The position numbers and the translations under genes are program-made. Of a stretch of DNA of 64,000 nt, positions 24,498 to 33,402 are shown piece by piece (within the stretch, counting starts at the first letter, position 1; each line of letters begins with the position of its first letter). The stretch covers positions 10,052 to 74,051 of the forward strand of contig CAYZTT010000002.1 in NCBI GenBank assembly GCA_964481835.1. Direction: 5' to 3'. This stretch comes from JABIBT01 sp964481835 (GTDB lineage: Archaea; Nanobdellota; Nanobdellia; SCGC-AAA011-G17; PNOQ01). The notes under the pieces are model-generated. The model searched no databases. It was not told the origin of the DNA and saw only the letters and a list, made by a program, of their open reading frames with translations.

Positions 24498-25694
24498 ATG
24501 AAAAAGAGTGGGTATTCTCAGAGGGATCTGATTAAGTTTAATTTTGCTAGTTTGGACCTACAGAGCCTAGATTTCTTTGGAAATTCTCCTCCGGCAGTTT
24601 TTGTTGGTCGATTTGGCTATCCGAAAGTAAATGTGGGCGTTTTGAGCCCGGTGCAAAAGGAAAAAGAATCTTATTTAATGGATAATCCAAAAGAATGGGT
24701 TAAACAGGGTTTGAAAGACCACGAAATTTTAAGGTTGAGGGCACAATTAGTTAATGCGAGATTCCAGAGTTCTGTGAAAAATTTTGATAATCGATTAACA
24801 GATCTAAGTCAGGAAGTAGGGATGGCACACAAGCCAGTGGATATGGAAGTTTTTCTAAAAAATAAACCAAAGAATTTACTTAAGATGGAAAATGTTGCCA
24901 AGCCATTAAGCAATAATGCAAATGTCAGGAATATTAAACTAACCGAAAATCCAAGTGTAAAAACTGCGGTTGAAAAAACAGTTGGAGATGGAGATATGAA
25001 ATCTGTTGAAGGATTGTACAAGTTATACAATAAAGGAATGGATGAGAATTTTCTGAGTAAGATCCTATCTATTGGTTTATTAGGAAAACAAAAGAACAGG
25101 AGACTTGTTCCGACAAGATGGAGTATTACTGCAACGGATGACACATTAGGAAAAGAGTTATTGAAAGATATTAGATTCTTCAAGGAAATAGATTATCAAG
25201 TTTATTTTTCGGGATACCTAGGAAACTATTACATGATAATGTTTTTTCCGGACATCTGGGGTTTTGAATTATTCGAAATGGAAGTTCCATTAAGGCCAAG
25301 CCCATGGAGTAAGACTGGAAAATTTTATGGAACTGATTACGAAGATTATTTTGGAAAGAAAACATATGCTGAAGAGTGTGCTGGAGGATACTATGCCGCA
25401 AGGTTAAGCATCTTAGAAAAACTACATGAATTAAGAAAGCAAGGCGCAGTCATAGTTTTTAGATTTGTTACTAATGAAGATAAATATCCCCTAGGAGTTT
25501 GGGTGTGTAGGGAGGCAAGTAGGATGTCTTTGAGAAATAATGTCCCTTTGGAATTTGAGGATAAAGATTCCTTGATGAACTATGTTCGAGCAAAAATAAT
25601 GAAAGATTTTAAAGTTGATGTAAATATGCTGTTTGGAGTTAGTAAGCTAATGCATAGAAAAAGTAAACAAAAAAGATTGGCAAGTTACATTTAA
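24498..25694 (+). CDS. Nre-family DNA repair protein, no N-terminal zinc finger
   Basis: This 398-residue protein has the Nre hallmark FVGRFGYPKVNVG (about residues 34-46) and later family blocks such as RLVPTRWSITATDD and YYMIMFFPDIWGFELFEMEVP. Haloarchaeal and Archaeoglobus Nre proteins act in DNA-damage repair and bind PCNA through a C-terminal PIP box. Here the protein ends QKRLASYI, a degenerate match to Q-x-x-L-x-x-F-F. The Cys-rich N-terminal motif usual in the family is absent. A leaderless start fits the TATA at about 24469. Confidence 0.88.
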   Translation: MKKSGYSQRDLIKFNFASLDLQSLDFFGNSPPAVFVGRFGYPKVNVGVLSPVQKEKESYLMDNPKEWVKQGLKDHEILRLRAQLVNARFQSSVKNFDNRLTDLSQEVGMAHKPVDMEVFLKNKPKNLLKMENVAKPLSNNANVRNIKLTENPSVKTAVEKTVGDGDMKSVEGLYKLYNKGMDENFLSKILSIGLLGKQKNRRLVPTRWSITATDDTLGKELLKDIRFFKEIDYQVYFSGYLGNYYMIMFFPDIWGFELFEMEVPLRPSPWSKTGKFYGTDYEDYFGKKTYAEECAGGYYAARLSILEKLHELRKQGAVIVFRFVTNEDKYPLGVWVCREASRMSLRNNVPLEFEDKDSLMNYVRAKIMKDFKVDVNMLFGVSKLMHRKSKQKRLASYI

Positions 25695-25730
25695 CAAAAC
25701 TTTTAAATAAACTCTAAATTCTAGATTAAT

Positions 25731-26294
25731 ATGGTTTTGATTACCTTGTCTGAGATTTTGAAGTTATTAATTATGACAATTGTACTTGGAATAATTTTTA
25801 TGGGCTTATTTTCAAGAAAGCCAAAGACTATTTATCATATGATGCGAAAGAAGAGATTTAATTGGGATGATCTCTGGTTTGCAATTATGATCTCTGCGCC
25901 CGCGATTGTTTTGCATGAGTTAGCACATAAGTTTATGGCAATGGGTTTTGGGTATAGTGCAAGTTTTGAGATTTTTCCACTAGGGCTAGGCCTGGGATTA
26001 TTATTGAGATTGCTAAATTCTCCGTTTTTAATCATTGCTCCAGGTTATGTAACTATTCCTGCTGCGGCCGCCACAACTGAATGGGTATATAGATTAATTG
26101 CTTTTGCAGGTCCGCTAACAAATCTTATGATCTGGTTTGTTGCATTTATGATGGTAAGAACTAGGAAGTATAAAATGTCTCATTCTGCCTTGAATTTTTG
26201 GTTACTAACTAGAAATATTAACCTAGTATTGTTTATATTCAATATGATTCCATTTGGACCATTAGATGGGGCAAAGGTATTTTTCGGGCCTTAA
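25731..26294 (+). CDS. M50 (site-2) protease, short form
   Basis: This 187-residue multi-helix membrane protein has the metal-binding HELAH motif (about residues 62-66) in a hydrophobic helix and the second site FGPLDGAKV at the C-terminus. Such proteases cut transmembrane segments or process membrane proteins. It ends only five residues after DGAKV, whereas most relatives continue with another helix, so it may be truncated or a minimal type. It converges on tfe with a 4-nt overlap. Confidence 0.8.
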   Translation: MVLITLSEILKLLIMTIVLGIIFMGLFSRKPKTIYHMMRKKRFNWDDLWFAIMISAPAIVLHELAHKFMAMGFGYSASFEIFPLGLGLGLLLRLLNSPFLIIAPGYVTIPAAAATTEWVYRLIAFAGPLTNLMIWFVAFMMVRTRKYKMSHSALNFWLLTRNINLVLFIFNMIPFGPLDGAKVFFGP

Positions 26295-26830
26295 GCAGTA
26301 GCTTCTGCTAGTGCGCTTGGCTCTTCTTCAGAAACTTCTTCAAGCATAACAAGCTCTTTCTGTATATTTTTAATTATTCTAGAATTATCTACTTCTTTCA
26401 GAACTTTTGCACATTCTGGGCATTTGAAGCTATTTTCTAGTGCGTGCTCAAATTTTACCCTTAGGCACCTTGAGCCACAAGTGTAGAAAGTGCTAGAATC
26501 CTCCCTTTCAAGCCTTTTCCTCAGGTTTTCTATCCTTGTGTCCTTCATTTTTTGAACCGTGGATATAGCTTGAGAGTCGTTAAATGTCCAGTAATATATG
26601 TACCAGCCCTTCCTTTTATCCTTTTTCCGGGTAAAAGTGACCAAATTATTCTCTTGAAGCCTGTATAGGGCGTTTCTAACTGCATTTATTGGTGCTTCTA
26701 GATGCTCTGCAATTAAGAATTCTGATACGTTTTCGCCCTTAGATATGACAAATCTGACTAACTCGACCGTGTCTTCTCCAGCCAATTGAGATACTAGTGT
26801 GTCTATTTGGTCTTGTGTTATGGAAGTCAT
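26291..26830 (-). CDS. tfe: Transcription factor E (TFE-alpha)
   Basis: This 179-residue basal transcription factor helps TBP/TFB open promoters. It has an N-terminal winged helix (about 15-100; blocks VSEFLIAEHLEAP and NALYRLQENNLVTF, then WYIYYWTF) and a C-terminal zinc ribbon (TCGSRC and CPEC). The acidic, Ala-rich end is normal. Its presence confirms an archaeal RNA polymerase machinery in the same chromosome as the sigma-like gene at 34526. A monocistronic promoter region of 135 nt separates it from the divergent 26966 gene. Confidence 0.95.
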   Translation of the reverse strand: MTSITQDQIDTLVSQLAGEDTVELVRFVISKGENVSEFLIAEHLEAPINAVRNALYRLQENNLVTFTRKKDKRKGWYIYYWTFNDSQAISTVQKMKDTRIENLRKRLEREDSSTFYTCGSRCLRVKFEHALENSFKCPECAKVLKEVDNSRIIKNIQKELVMLEEVSEEEPSALAEATA

Positions 26831-26965
26831 TTTGTACCATCAAGTATTTCATGCACTTACTTATTTAAAAATTTTGTCCTTTATAAAGTTTACTACATCG
26901 GAATGGTAAAGAAATTTTAAATAGTGTAAAATTGAGAAGTTAATCTAACCGTTGGAGGTGTAATT

Positions 26966-27418
26966 ATGCCATTCTTAAAGAAAAACAAAGGAGATGACGT
27001 GAATTTGGGTTTGGACGTCCCTAATTTTAATCCCGGAGAATCAAAAGAGAAAGCTCCTGAAGTTTCTAAAGTTCCAAGTTATCAACATGAGTTTGGAACT
27101 ATAAAAAAAGAGGTAAATAAACCAATAATAGCTCAACCTAGACAGCAACCTCGGGTAAACATCCCTGAGAGGAAACCTATTGAAAATGTAAATAGGGTTT
27201 CTGGAGATAAGCCTGTTTTTGTTAAGATAGACAATTATCAAGATGCCATGGATAATATTGATAAAGTGAAAGATATGATTGGCGATGCAGAGGACTTATT
27301 GGAGAATATTCACAAGTTAAGGGCCGATGAAGATCGAGAATTAGAAAGTTGGCACAGAAGTCTTGATAAACTAAAAGATCGATTATTAAATGTCGATCGA
27401 AAATTGTTTGAGTTGTGA
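26966..27418 (+). CDS. Hypothetical charged protein with C-terminal coiled coil
   Basis: This 150-residue protein starts after a Shine-Dalgarno (ttggaggtgt). The N-terminal half is Pro/Lys-rich and probably disordered (MPFLKKNKGDD). The second half (about residues 85-150) has heptad-like helices (DAMDNIDKVKDMIGDAEDLLENIHKL-type pattern). No enzyme motif. It forms an operon with 27425-27844 (6-nt gap), whose product has a similar arrangement, so they may form a complex. Confidence 0.75.
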   Translation: MPFLKKNKGDDVNLGLDVPNFNPGESKEKAPEVSKVPSYQHEFGTIKKEVNKPIIAQPRQQPRVNIPERKPIENVNRVSGDKPVFVKIDNYQDAMDNIDKVKDMIGDAEDLLENIHKLRADEDRELESWHRSLDKLKDRLLNVDRKLFEL

Positions 27419-27424
27419 TATTAA

Positions 27425-27844
27425 ATGCCTCGTAAAAAAACAAAAAAAGCCAAGAGTCATCCGAAGAAAGAAGATGATTGCGTTACCTATGTTAAGTTGG
27501 AGGGCTCTACTCCGTTGAGAAAAGATATTCTGGAGAGTGCCATTGAATCCGCGGAACTTTTGAAAGCGTGGGAGAATTATCACAAATTTAAATCTGACAA
27601 AGTCGACTATTATAAAAAATTGGCAGTGGTTTTAGGAAAGATTGAGAAAGAAGTAAATGCATTGAAGAGGCACATCCCAAAGATGAATGAGGTGGATGTT
27701 CCTAAAGAGGATAAGAAACCCATTGTTAAAGCAAAGAAGCTTGCAGATGCAAAGAAGCCTAAGCCATTAGAGCCAGAATTTAAAAGTAAATTAGACAAAG
27801 AGATCTATGATATAAATTCTAGATTGAAGAAATTAAATATTTAA
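27425..27844 (+). CDS. Hypothetical helical protein, partner of the upstream gene
   Basis: This 139-residue protein has a basic start (MPRKKTKKAKSHPKK), then a probable beta-helix motif (CVTYVKLEGSTPLRKDILES), then long helices with a Lys-rich linker (about 100-120). It lies 6 nt after 26966-27418 and has the same overall charge pattern. No family recognised. It converges on the beta-helix gene with a 4-nt overlap. Confidence 0.72.
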   Translation: MPRKKTKKAKSHPKKEDDCVTYVKLEGSTPLRKDILESAIESAELLKAWENYHKFKSDKVDYYKKLAVVLGKIEKEVNALKRHIPKMNEVDVPKEDKKPIVKAKKLADAKKPKPLEPEFKSKLDKEIYDINSRLKKLNI

Positions 27845-30369
27845 TTTTTTTTCTTATAAATTTTTATCCAAACCATATATCCTATTGCTAGAACTATTAT
27901 TACTATCGGGAAATATTTCCAAGCCGCGGTATCATCTGTATCGATTACTGTTCCTCCCGTAGGAGTTTGGTTAGTGGTGTTAGTGTTTTCATCCAAGATG
28001 TCTTCAAGCTCTGGTCCGATTTCTATATTTAGGTATATAGAGACCTGATAAAATTGCTCTGCCTCTGCCTTTACTTCTATGTCAGATCCCTCATTGGAAT
28101 CGATATCTAGTAAATTGTCTTCCCCGTATGGGATTTCATAGTATGTGTTTCCTGGAATTAGCATTACCTTCGCATAATCACTATAAACCCTGCTAACCTT
28201 TAGCTTGTATGTATTATCCTCGTAATTAAATTTGACATAATCTCCGCTAGTTACATCAGTCCAATATAAATCATATTCGGTACTTGATTGTGAATCAGAT
28301 TCATCGTATGTTTTTGCACTTGACGAAGAGCCTGGACTGCTTGGGGTTGTTGGGGCGGTCCCAGTTGTTGTAAAGTTGTATGTTATTGAAAGATTACAAT
28401 TGCTTTCATAATCGCAGGAAGATACATTGAAAAAGTGCATTGTTCCGGGGGTCAGACTTGTTATGGTTACATTGTGACTTAGACTCCAGCTTGAATCTCC
28501 AGTCGTACTTGTGAGTATGGAAGGATCAGTGCCGTATAGAACGGTGGAATTCGTGGATTCCTGCGTTTGCCATTGTATTGTTGCTTGCTCGTTTCCAATT
28601 GAGATGTTACTTATATTTTTTAACCAAGGAATTTCATCTGTTACGGAAAATATTGAGTCATTCTCAAATCCAAAAATATCCATAAAATCTGTGAAGTTAA
28701 AATATTCTGCGCTTGGCCCCCTTGCAAATCTCCTACTTGAATTTTCTGCTATAAAGGTATTGTTATATGAGGCAAACCCAATATTAGTATAATTGGTGCC
28801 ATGTTCCGATACTGCATAAGCCGGGCTTATATTGTATATATAAAATAAATTATTGTGGATTGTTAGATTTGTTACATTTCTTGCAGGGCTATCTGCATTT
28901 TTAGCTACAATTGCGTAGGGCCACTCTGTTTCATTGTAATATGGGGCAAAAAAAGTGTTGTTGAAAACTGTGATGTTGTGCCCTGCACGTGTAACAAAAT
29001 TCTCAAAGTTTGTTTGGTTTATCATGGTGTTGTTATGGGCTACATAATTGGTATCGTGTTTAGAAAGGATTCCATAACCTGCTCCGACCACATAGTTATA
29101 TCTGACCGTGGAGTTGAAGGTTGCTCCAGTAAATAGCATGTGTTTGGATGTAGCCAGGGCTGGAGCAATTATTCGATTATGTTCTATTAATGTGTGATTT
29201 ATATCGCCTGTTGCGGTTGCAATTGAATCCGCCCCTATTTTTATCCCATATCTGTTTGGAGGGATTGTACTGGGCTCGTAAGTTAGATTATTGTATCTCA
29301 CCTTCAGATATTCAGTGACCCCATTATTGGATCCAACTACATTTATTCCGTTTCCATCTATCATGAATGCAGTATTGTTCTCTATAGAACCATTTGTTGC
29401 ATTTATTAAGTACATAAGGTAGCCTACCCCCCCTGCCCCGGTTATATTTGTATAGTTTGTGGCATTTCCCCAGTGGTTGCCGTAAATTTTTATATTAGAG
29501 CAATTTTTTACCGCACAATAGATGGAAGCCCAATTGGCTGTAACGTTGCCTTGCCAGAAAGTATTATTTTGGATTACTACATTCGAAGAATTTCTTACAT
29601 CCACTGCTGCAACCCTTATGGGTTCCTCTTGGGTCCCGAAAAGATTGTGCGCTATGAGCCATCCTTCATGGCCCACATCATCCAGATAAACGGGGACATC
29701 ATCAGGATCATAGAACTGATTATATTTTATAGTAATATTTACTGATCTCCCCTCATTGAATCTCATTGCTCTTTCTGAGAGAGAATTAGAGAAATTATTT
29801 CCTTCGATTATCGTATTATTATTTCCACTAGATACCAACCCATAGTTGGTGTTAATGAATTTGTTGCCAGTGATATTCTTCCAGATAGAAAGTGTAGTCA
29901 TATCTAGCCCCTGGACTGTGGCGTTCTGGAGTGTATTGTTGATTAGGTACACTCCCCCTGTTCCTGCTATCCCGGATATAATGGAACTTGTAGATCCATC
30001 TCCTTCAAGAACAAATCCGATGATGGATAAATTGTTTGCGTTTGGTTGTACCCTTATTACTCGGCTTGTGCTTGATCCATTTATTGTAACTTCTGACTGG
30101 TTTTGGGCTTGGAATGTTCTGTTTGCTACATTTCTTTCTAGGTATAGATATTCTGCCCCGGTTGTATACGCCTCTATGTAAAGGCCATCCCCAACAAGAA
30201 TCAAAGAGTCTGCTCCAGTGGCAATATTAGATTTATTTATTGTAAGCCAAGAATCTGCCCAGGATGTGCCCCCATTTGTGTCTGCTCCATTTTTAGAGAC
30301 ATAATAAGTAGTTGCATTTACGCTTGCTATGCAGATTAGTAGTATAAATAAAAGTGCCCCCTTTTTCAT
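27841..30369 (-). CDS. Secreted right-handed beta-helix surface protein
   Basis: This 842-residue protein has a signal peptide (about 1-19). A long parallel beta-helix follows (about 30-600), shown by many short repeats of the N-[NST]-x-[IV]-x-[IV]-x-x-N-x-[FI] type. A fibronectin-like segment (IQWQTQESTNSTVLYG, about 620-680) and a Ser/Thr-rich spacer come next. A C-terminal membrane helix (YFPIVIIVLAIGYMVWI) ends in KIYKKKN. Asn/Thr richness suggests N-glycosylation. It probably binds or modifies polysaccharide at the surface. The C-terminal helix plus basic tail would also suit sortase-type processing. Confidence 0.85.
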   Translation of the reverse strand: MKKGALLFILLICIASVNATTYYVSKNGADTNGGTSWADSWLTINKSNIATGADSLILVGDGLYIEAYTTGAEYLYLERNVANRTFQAQNQSEVTINGSSTSRVIRVQPNANNLSIIGFVLEGDGSTSSIISGIAGTGGVYLINNTLQNATVQGLDMTTLSIWKNITGNKFINTNYGLVSSGNNNTIIEGNNFSNSLSERAMRFNEGRSVNITIKYNQFYDPDDVPVYLDDVGHEGWLIAHNLFGTQEEPIRVAAVDVRNSSNVVIQNNTFWQGNVTANWASIYCAVKNCSNIKIYGNHWGNATNYTNITGAGGVGYLMYLINATNGSIENNTAFMIDGNGINVVGSNNGVTEYLKVRYNNLTYEPSTIPPNRYGIKIGADSIATATGDINHTLIEHNRIIAPALATSKHMLFTGATFNSTVRYNYVVGAGYGILSKHDTNYVAHNNTMINQTNFENFVTRAGHNITVFNNTFFAPYYNETEWPYAIVAKNADSPARNVTNLTIHNNLFYIYNISPAYAVSEHGTNYTNIGFASYNNTFIAENSSRRFARGPSAEYFNFTDFMDIFGFENDSIFSVTDEIPWLKNISNISIGNEQATIQWQTQESTNSTVLYGTDPSILTSTTGDSSWSLSHNVTITSLTPGTMHFFNVSSCDYESNCNLSITYNFTTTGTAPTTPSSPGSSSSAKTYDESDSQSSTEYDLYWTDVTSGDYVKFNYEDNTYKLKVSRVYSDYAKVMLIPGNTYYEIPYGEDNLLDIDSNEGSDIEVKAEAEQFYQVSIYLNIEIGPELEDILDENTNTTNQTPTGGTVIDTDDTAAWKYFPIVIIVLAIGYMVWIKIYKKKN

Positions 30370-30453
30370 ATATAATTTTCTAGAAAAGTCGCTTATATTT
30401 CTTTCTATTTCAAATAGAAAAAATTTTTAAAGTAGGTCTATTCTAAGAGTTTT

Positions 30454-32193
30454 ATGAAGGCCAGTGAATTAAGGAAGAGATATATTGAATTCTTTAAGGA
30501 AAAGAGGCATAAAGAGATAAAAAACAGCTCTTTAGTTCCTGAAAATGACCCCACAGTATTGTTCACAACTGCGGGTATGCACCCTTTAGTTCCATTTCTA
30601 TTGGGAGAAAAACACCCTTCTGGAGAAAGATTAGTTAATGTTCAAAAATGTTTGAGGACTGGAGATATTGATGAAGTTGGTGATGATACTCATTTAACTT
30701 TCTTTGAGATGTTGGGTAATTGGTCCTTGGGAGATTATTGGAAAGAAGATGCAATTAAATTTACTTTTGAATTCTTGACGGATAAAAAATGGTTGAATTT
30801 GCCTGTTGAGAGATTGGCCATCTCTGTTTTCAAAGGGGATAAGAATGCTCCGAAGGATGAAGAAAGTGCAAAAACCTGGGAAAAGTTGGGGGTAAGCAAG
30901 GGCCGAATTGGATTTTTAGATAAAAAGGAGAATTGGTGGGGCCCTGCAGGAAAAACTGGTCCTTGTGGACCAGATACTGAAATATTCTATTGGAATTCTG
31001 ATGAGAAAATTCCCGAGAAATTTGATGTTAAGAATAAAAATTGGGTGGAGATAGGAAATAATGTCTTCATGGAGTATAATAAGGATGAGAAAGGAAAATA
31101 TGGGGAATTAAAACAGAAGAATGTTGATTTTGGAGGAGGATATGAGAGGATTTACACTATTCTCGAGGGTAAAAAATCAATTTATGAATCTAGTTTGTTG
31201 TTGCCTATTGTTGAAAAAATAAAAGAGATTTCAAAATTAAATGATGAAACTTCCATTCGAAAGATTTGTGACCATATTCGTGCAGCTACGTTTTTATTAG
31301 GGGATGGGGTGGTCCCAAGTAACGTAGATCAGGGATATGTTTTGAGAAGGCTTATTAGGGTCGCAATACGGCATGGGAATTTGATTAAGATAAATAAAAA
31401 TTTTACTAAAGAGCTTGCGGAGATAGTTATTAAAATAAATTCCAAGGAGCATCCCAATTTAAAAGAAAAGGAAAAAATTATTTTTGAGGAATTAGACAAA
31501 GAGGAAATTAAATTTAAAAGAACTCTAGAAAGAGGATTAAATAAATTTGAAAAATTCTCTAAGAATAAAAAAATATCTGGGAAGGAGACATTTTTACTTT
31601 TTCAATCCTTTGGTTTCCCAATAGAGATGACTGTGGAATTGGCTGAAGAAAAGAAAATTAAAGTTGATTTGAAGGGTTATGAAGCGGAACTAAAAAGGCA
31701 CCAAGAATTATCAAGAACTGCTACAAAGGGAAAATTTGGGAGCGGATTGGCAGATACCTCTGAAGCAACTACGAAGCTCCACACTGCTTGCCACCTATTG
31801 CACTCAGCTCTGCAGAAAGTTTTGGGCGGGAAAGTAGAACAGAGAGGATCAAATATCAACCCAGATAGATTGCGATTTGATTTCAGTTTTGATAGAAAGC
31901 TGGAGGAAGATGAGTTGAAGAAAGTCGAGAATTTGGTTAATGAAAAGATTAAGGAAGGTTTAGATGTAAGAAGAGAGGAGATGACAATTAAAGAGGCCAA
32001 AAAGATAGGGGCCGAAGGAATTTTTGATCATAAATATGGGGAAAAAGTTTTTGTTTATTCAGTTGGAAAGTTTTCTAAAGAAATCTGCTCTGGGCCACAT
32101 GTCGATAATATAAAAAAATTGGGCAAGTTTAAAATAGTTAAACAAAAATCGGTTGGCTCTGGAGTTAGACGTATTAAAGCAATTTTAGAATAA
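30454..32193 (+). CDS. alaS: Alanyl-tRNA synthetase without C-Ala domain
   Basis: This 579-residue class II synthetase has the catalytic core (LRKRYIEFFKEKRHKEI, FTTAGMHPLVPF, FFEMLGNWSLGDYW), the tRNA-recognition region, and the editing domain with zinc motif HTACH (about residue 448) and CSGPH (about 545). Standard AlaRS is close to 870-900 residues. This one stops at the end of the editing domain, so the oligomerisation/tRNA-docking C-Ala domain is absent. There is no frameshift or leftover C-Ala sequence in the 14-nt gap that follows. A TATA (atttttaaagt) precedes the ATG. Confidence 0.93.
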   Translation: MKASELRKRYIEFFKEKRHKEIKNSSLVPENDPTVLFTTAGMHPLVPFLLGEKHPSGERLVNVQKCLRTGDIDEVGDDTHLTFFEMLGNWSLGDYWKEDAIKFTFEFLTDKKWLNLPVERLAISVFKGDKNAPKDEESAKTWEKLGVSKGRIGFLDKKENWWGPAGKTGPCGPDTEIFYWNSDEKIPEKFDVKNKNWVEIGNNVFMEYNKDEKGKYGELKQKNVDFGGGYERIYTILEGKKSIYESSLLLPIVEKIKEISKLNDETSIRKICDHIRAATFLLGDGVVPSNVDQGYVLRRLIRVAIRHGNLIKINKNFTKELAEIVIKINSKEHPNLKEKEKIIFEELDKEEIKFKRTLERGLNKFEKFSKNKKISGKETFLLFQSFGFPIEMTVELAEEKKIKVDLKGYEAELKRHQELSRTATKGKFGSGLADTSEATTKLHTACHLLHSALQKVLGGKVEQRGSNINPDRLRFDFSFDRKLEEDELKKVENLVNEKIKEGLDVRREEMTIKEAKKIGAEGIFDHKYGEKVFVYSVGKFSKEICSGPHVDNIKKLGKFKIVKQKSVGSGVRRIKAILE

Positions 32194-32207
32194 AAAAGAA
32201 AGAAAAA

Positions 32208-33317
32208 TTATAGGTATATAGAGAACCTAAATTCGTCGTTGTCAAAGTTTTCTTTTGGGTTTCTTATAACCATATGGTTTCCTACCTCAACATCTTCTTC
32301 ACATTTTCCGTAGTATCCATTATTACCACAATAACCTGTGCCTTCAATTGTTATGTAGAGTTCTTGGAATTCTGCCATTTGTGCGTGTTGCCCGAAGTAA
32401 TCAAACGAGACTAGATGTGTTAAATTGGACCACTCTACCCAGATTCTTTCGTCCCCGATTAAATAGCCGTCCATCTCAATTTTTCCGGTAGTTTGTTTGT
32501 AATCCACCTCGAGTTTTCTATCATAGTCATCTTGTGGCCTCCAAACGTAAAATGTGGATACATTTTGTGCCTGTTGGTAGTCTCCGTCGGTATCTTGGTA
32601 GTACAATGGTCCCCACTCGTGTCCTAATTCTCTTGGGAATTCTGCGAGAACTCGTGAAGTCTCAATCCCATCTACCACGAACCCGGTATCAGGTTGCCCC
32701 CATGCGTTGAACACTATGACTTCGGTGTCGAGGGTACCATTAATGGTGTAGCTGTCATCGATTTCTATTTCGTAATCATATTCTGTTGTGGTGTTTGTTT
32801 CGTTTCCAGTGTAGTCGCAATTATTGTAGTAGCTCCCGAATATCCCGAAATCTGAGAGTGTAACATTTCCATCAAAATTAAGATCTGCTTCTATTTCTTT
32901 CTTTGTATAGTATGTTGCAAACATTCCGAAATCTGGCAAAGTAACCATTAAGTCGCCAGTATAGTCTGCATCTAAACAATGCATATCAGTTCCGTTTCTT
33001 AGGAGTATCCATTCTCCACCATCCTTTGATCGGAATGATGGCCCCGCATCACTTGCTAGTGCCGGGCTGCTTGCAGAAGATCTAGTTCTTTGAGTTCTTT
33101 GTAGTGTTGCCTTTACTCTCTCTAGCCATCCTGTTTTTGTGGATTCTTCGGCTTCTTCATTTTTTTCTGGAGACCCTAAGTCAACAGAATCTGATTCTTC
33201 TGAATGTGCAGTTAAACTTGGTTTCAATAAATTTCCTGTAAATCCATCACCTTCGGTACAGGCAGAAATTGTAAACACTGATGCTATCAGTAAGAATATC
33301 ATAAATAGTCGTTTCAT
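32208..33317 (-). CDS. Lipoprotein with dockerin-like calcium repeats
   Basis: This 369-residue protein starts after a strong Shine-Dalgarno (ggaggtg). A lipobox (ISAC, about residues 17-20) suggests lipid anchoring. Two adjacent dockerin type I-like repeats lie near residues 118-167: D-A-D-Y-T-G-D ... LPDFGMF and D-L-N-F-D-G-N ... LSDFGIF. In cellulosomes such repeats bind cohesins with Ca2+. The C-terminal part is beta-rich. It could be a surface adhesion or scaffold protein. Confidence 0.8.
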   Translation of the reverse strand: MKRLFMIFLLIASVFTISACTEGDGFTGNLLKPSLTAHSEESDSVDLGSPEKNEEAEESTKTGWLERVKATLQRTQRTRSSASSPALASDAGPSFRSKDGGEWILLRNGTDMHCLDADYTGDLMVTLPDFGMFATYYTKKEIEADLNFDGNVTLSDFGIFGSYYNNCDYTGNETNTTTEYDYEIEIDDSYTINGTLDTEVIVFNAWGQPDTGFVVDGIETSRVLAEFPRELGHEWGPLYYQDTDGDYQQAQNVSTFYVWRPQDDYDRKLEVDYKQTTGKIEMDGYLIGDERIWVEWSNLTHLVSFDYFGQHAQMAEFQELYITIEGTGYCGNNGYYGKCEEDVEVGNHMVIRNPKENFDNDEFRFSIYL

Positions 33318-33402
33318 AAATTCACCTCCGTTTTTTATGAATGATTATTAGTTTTATTGTTAGATTCCTAGTATATATAGTTTTTGGAAAGAAAGAAAAA
33401 AT

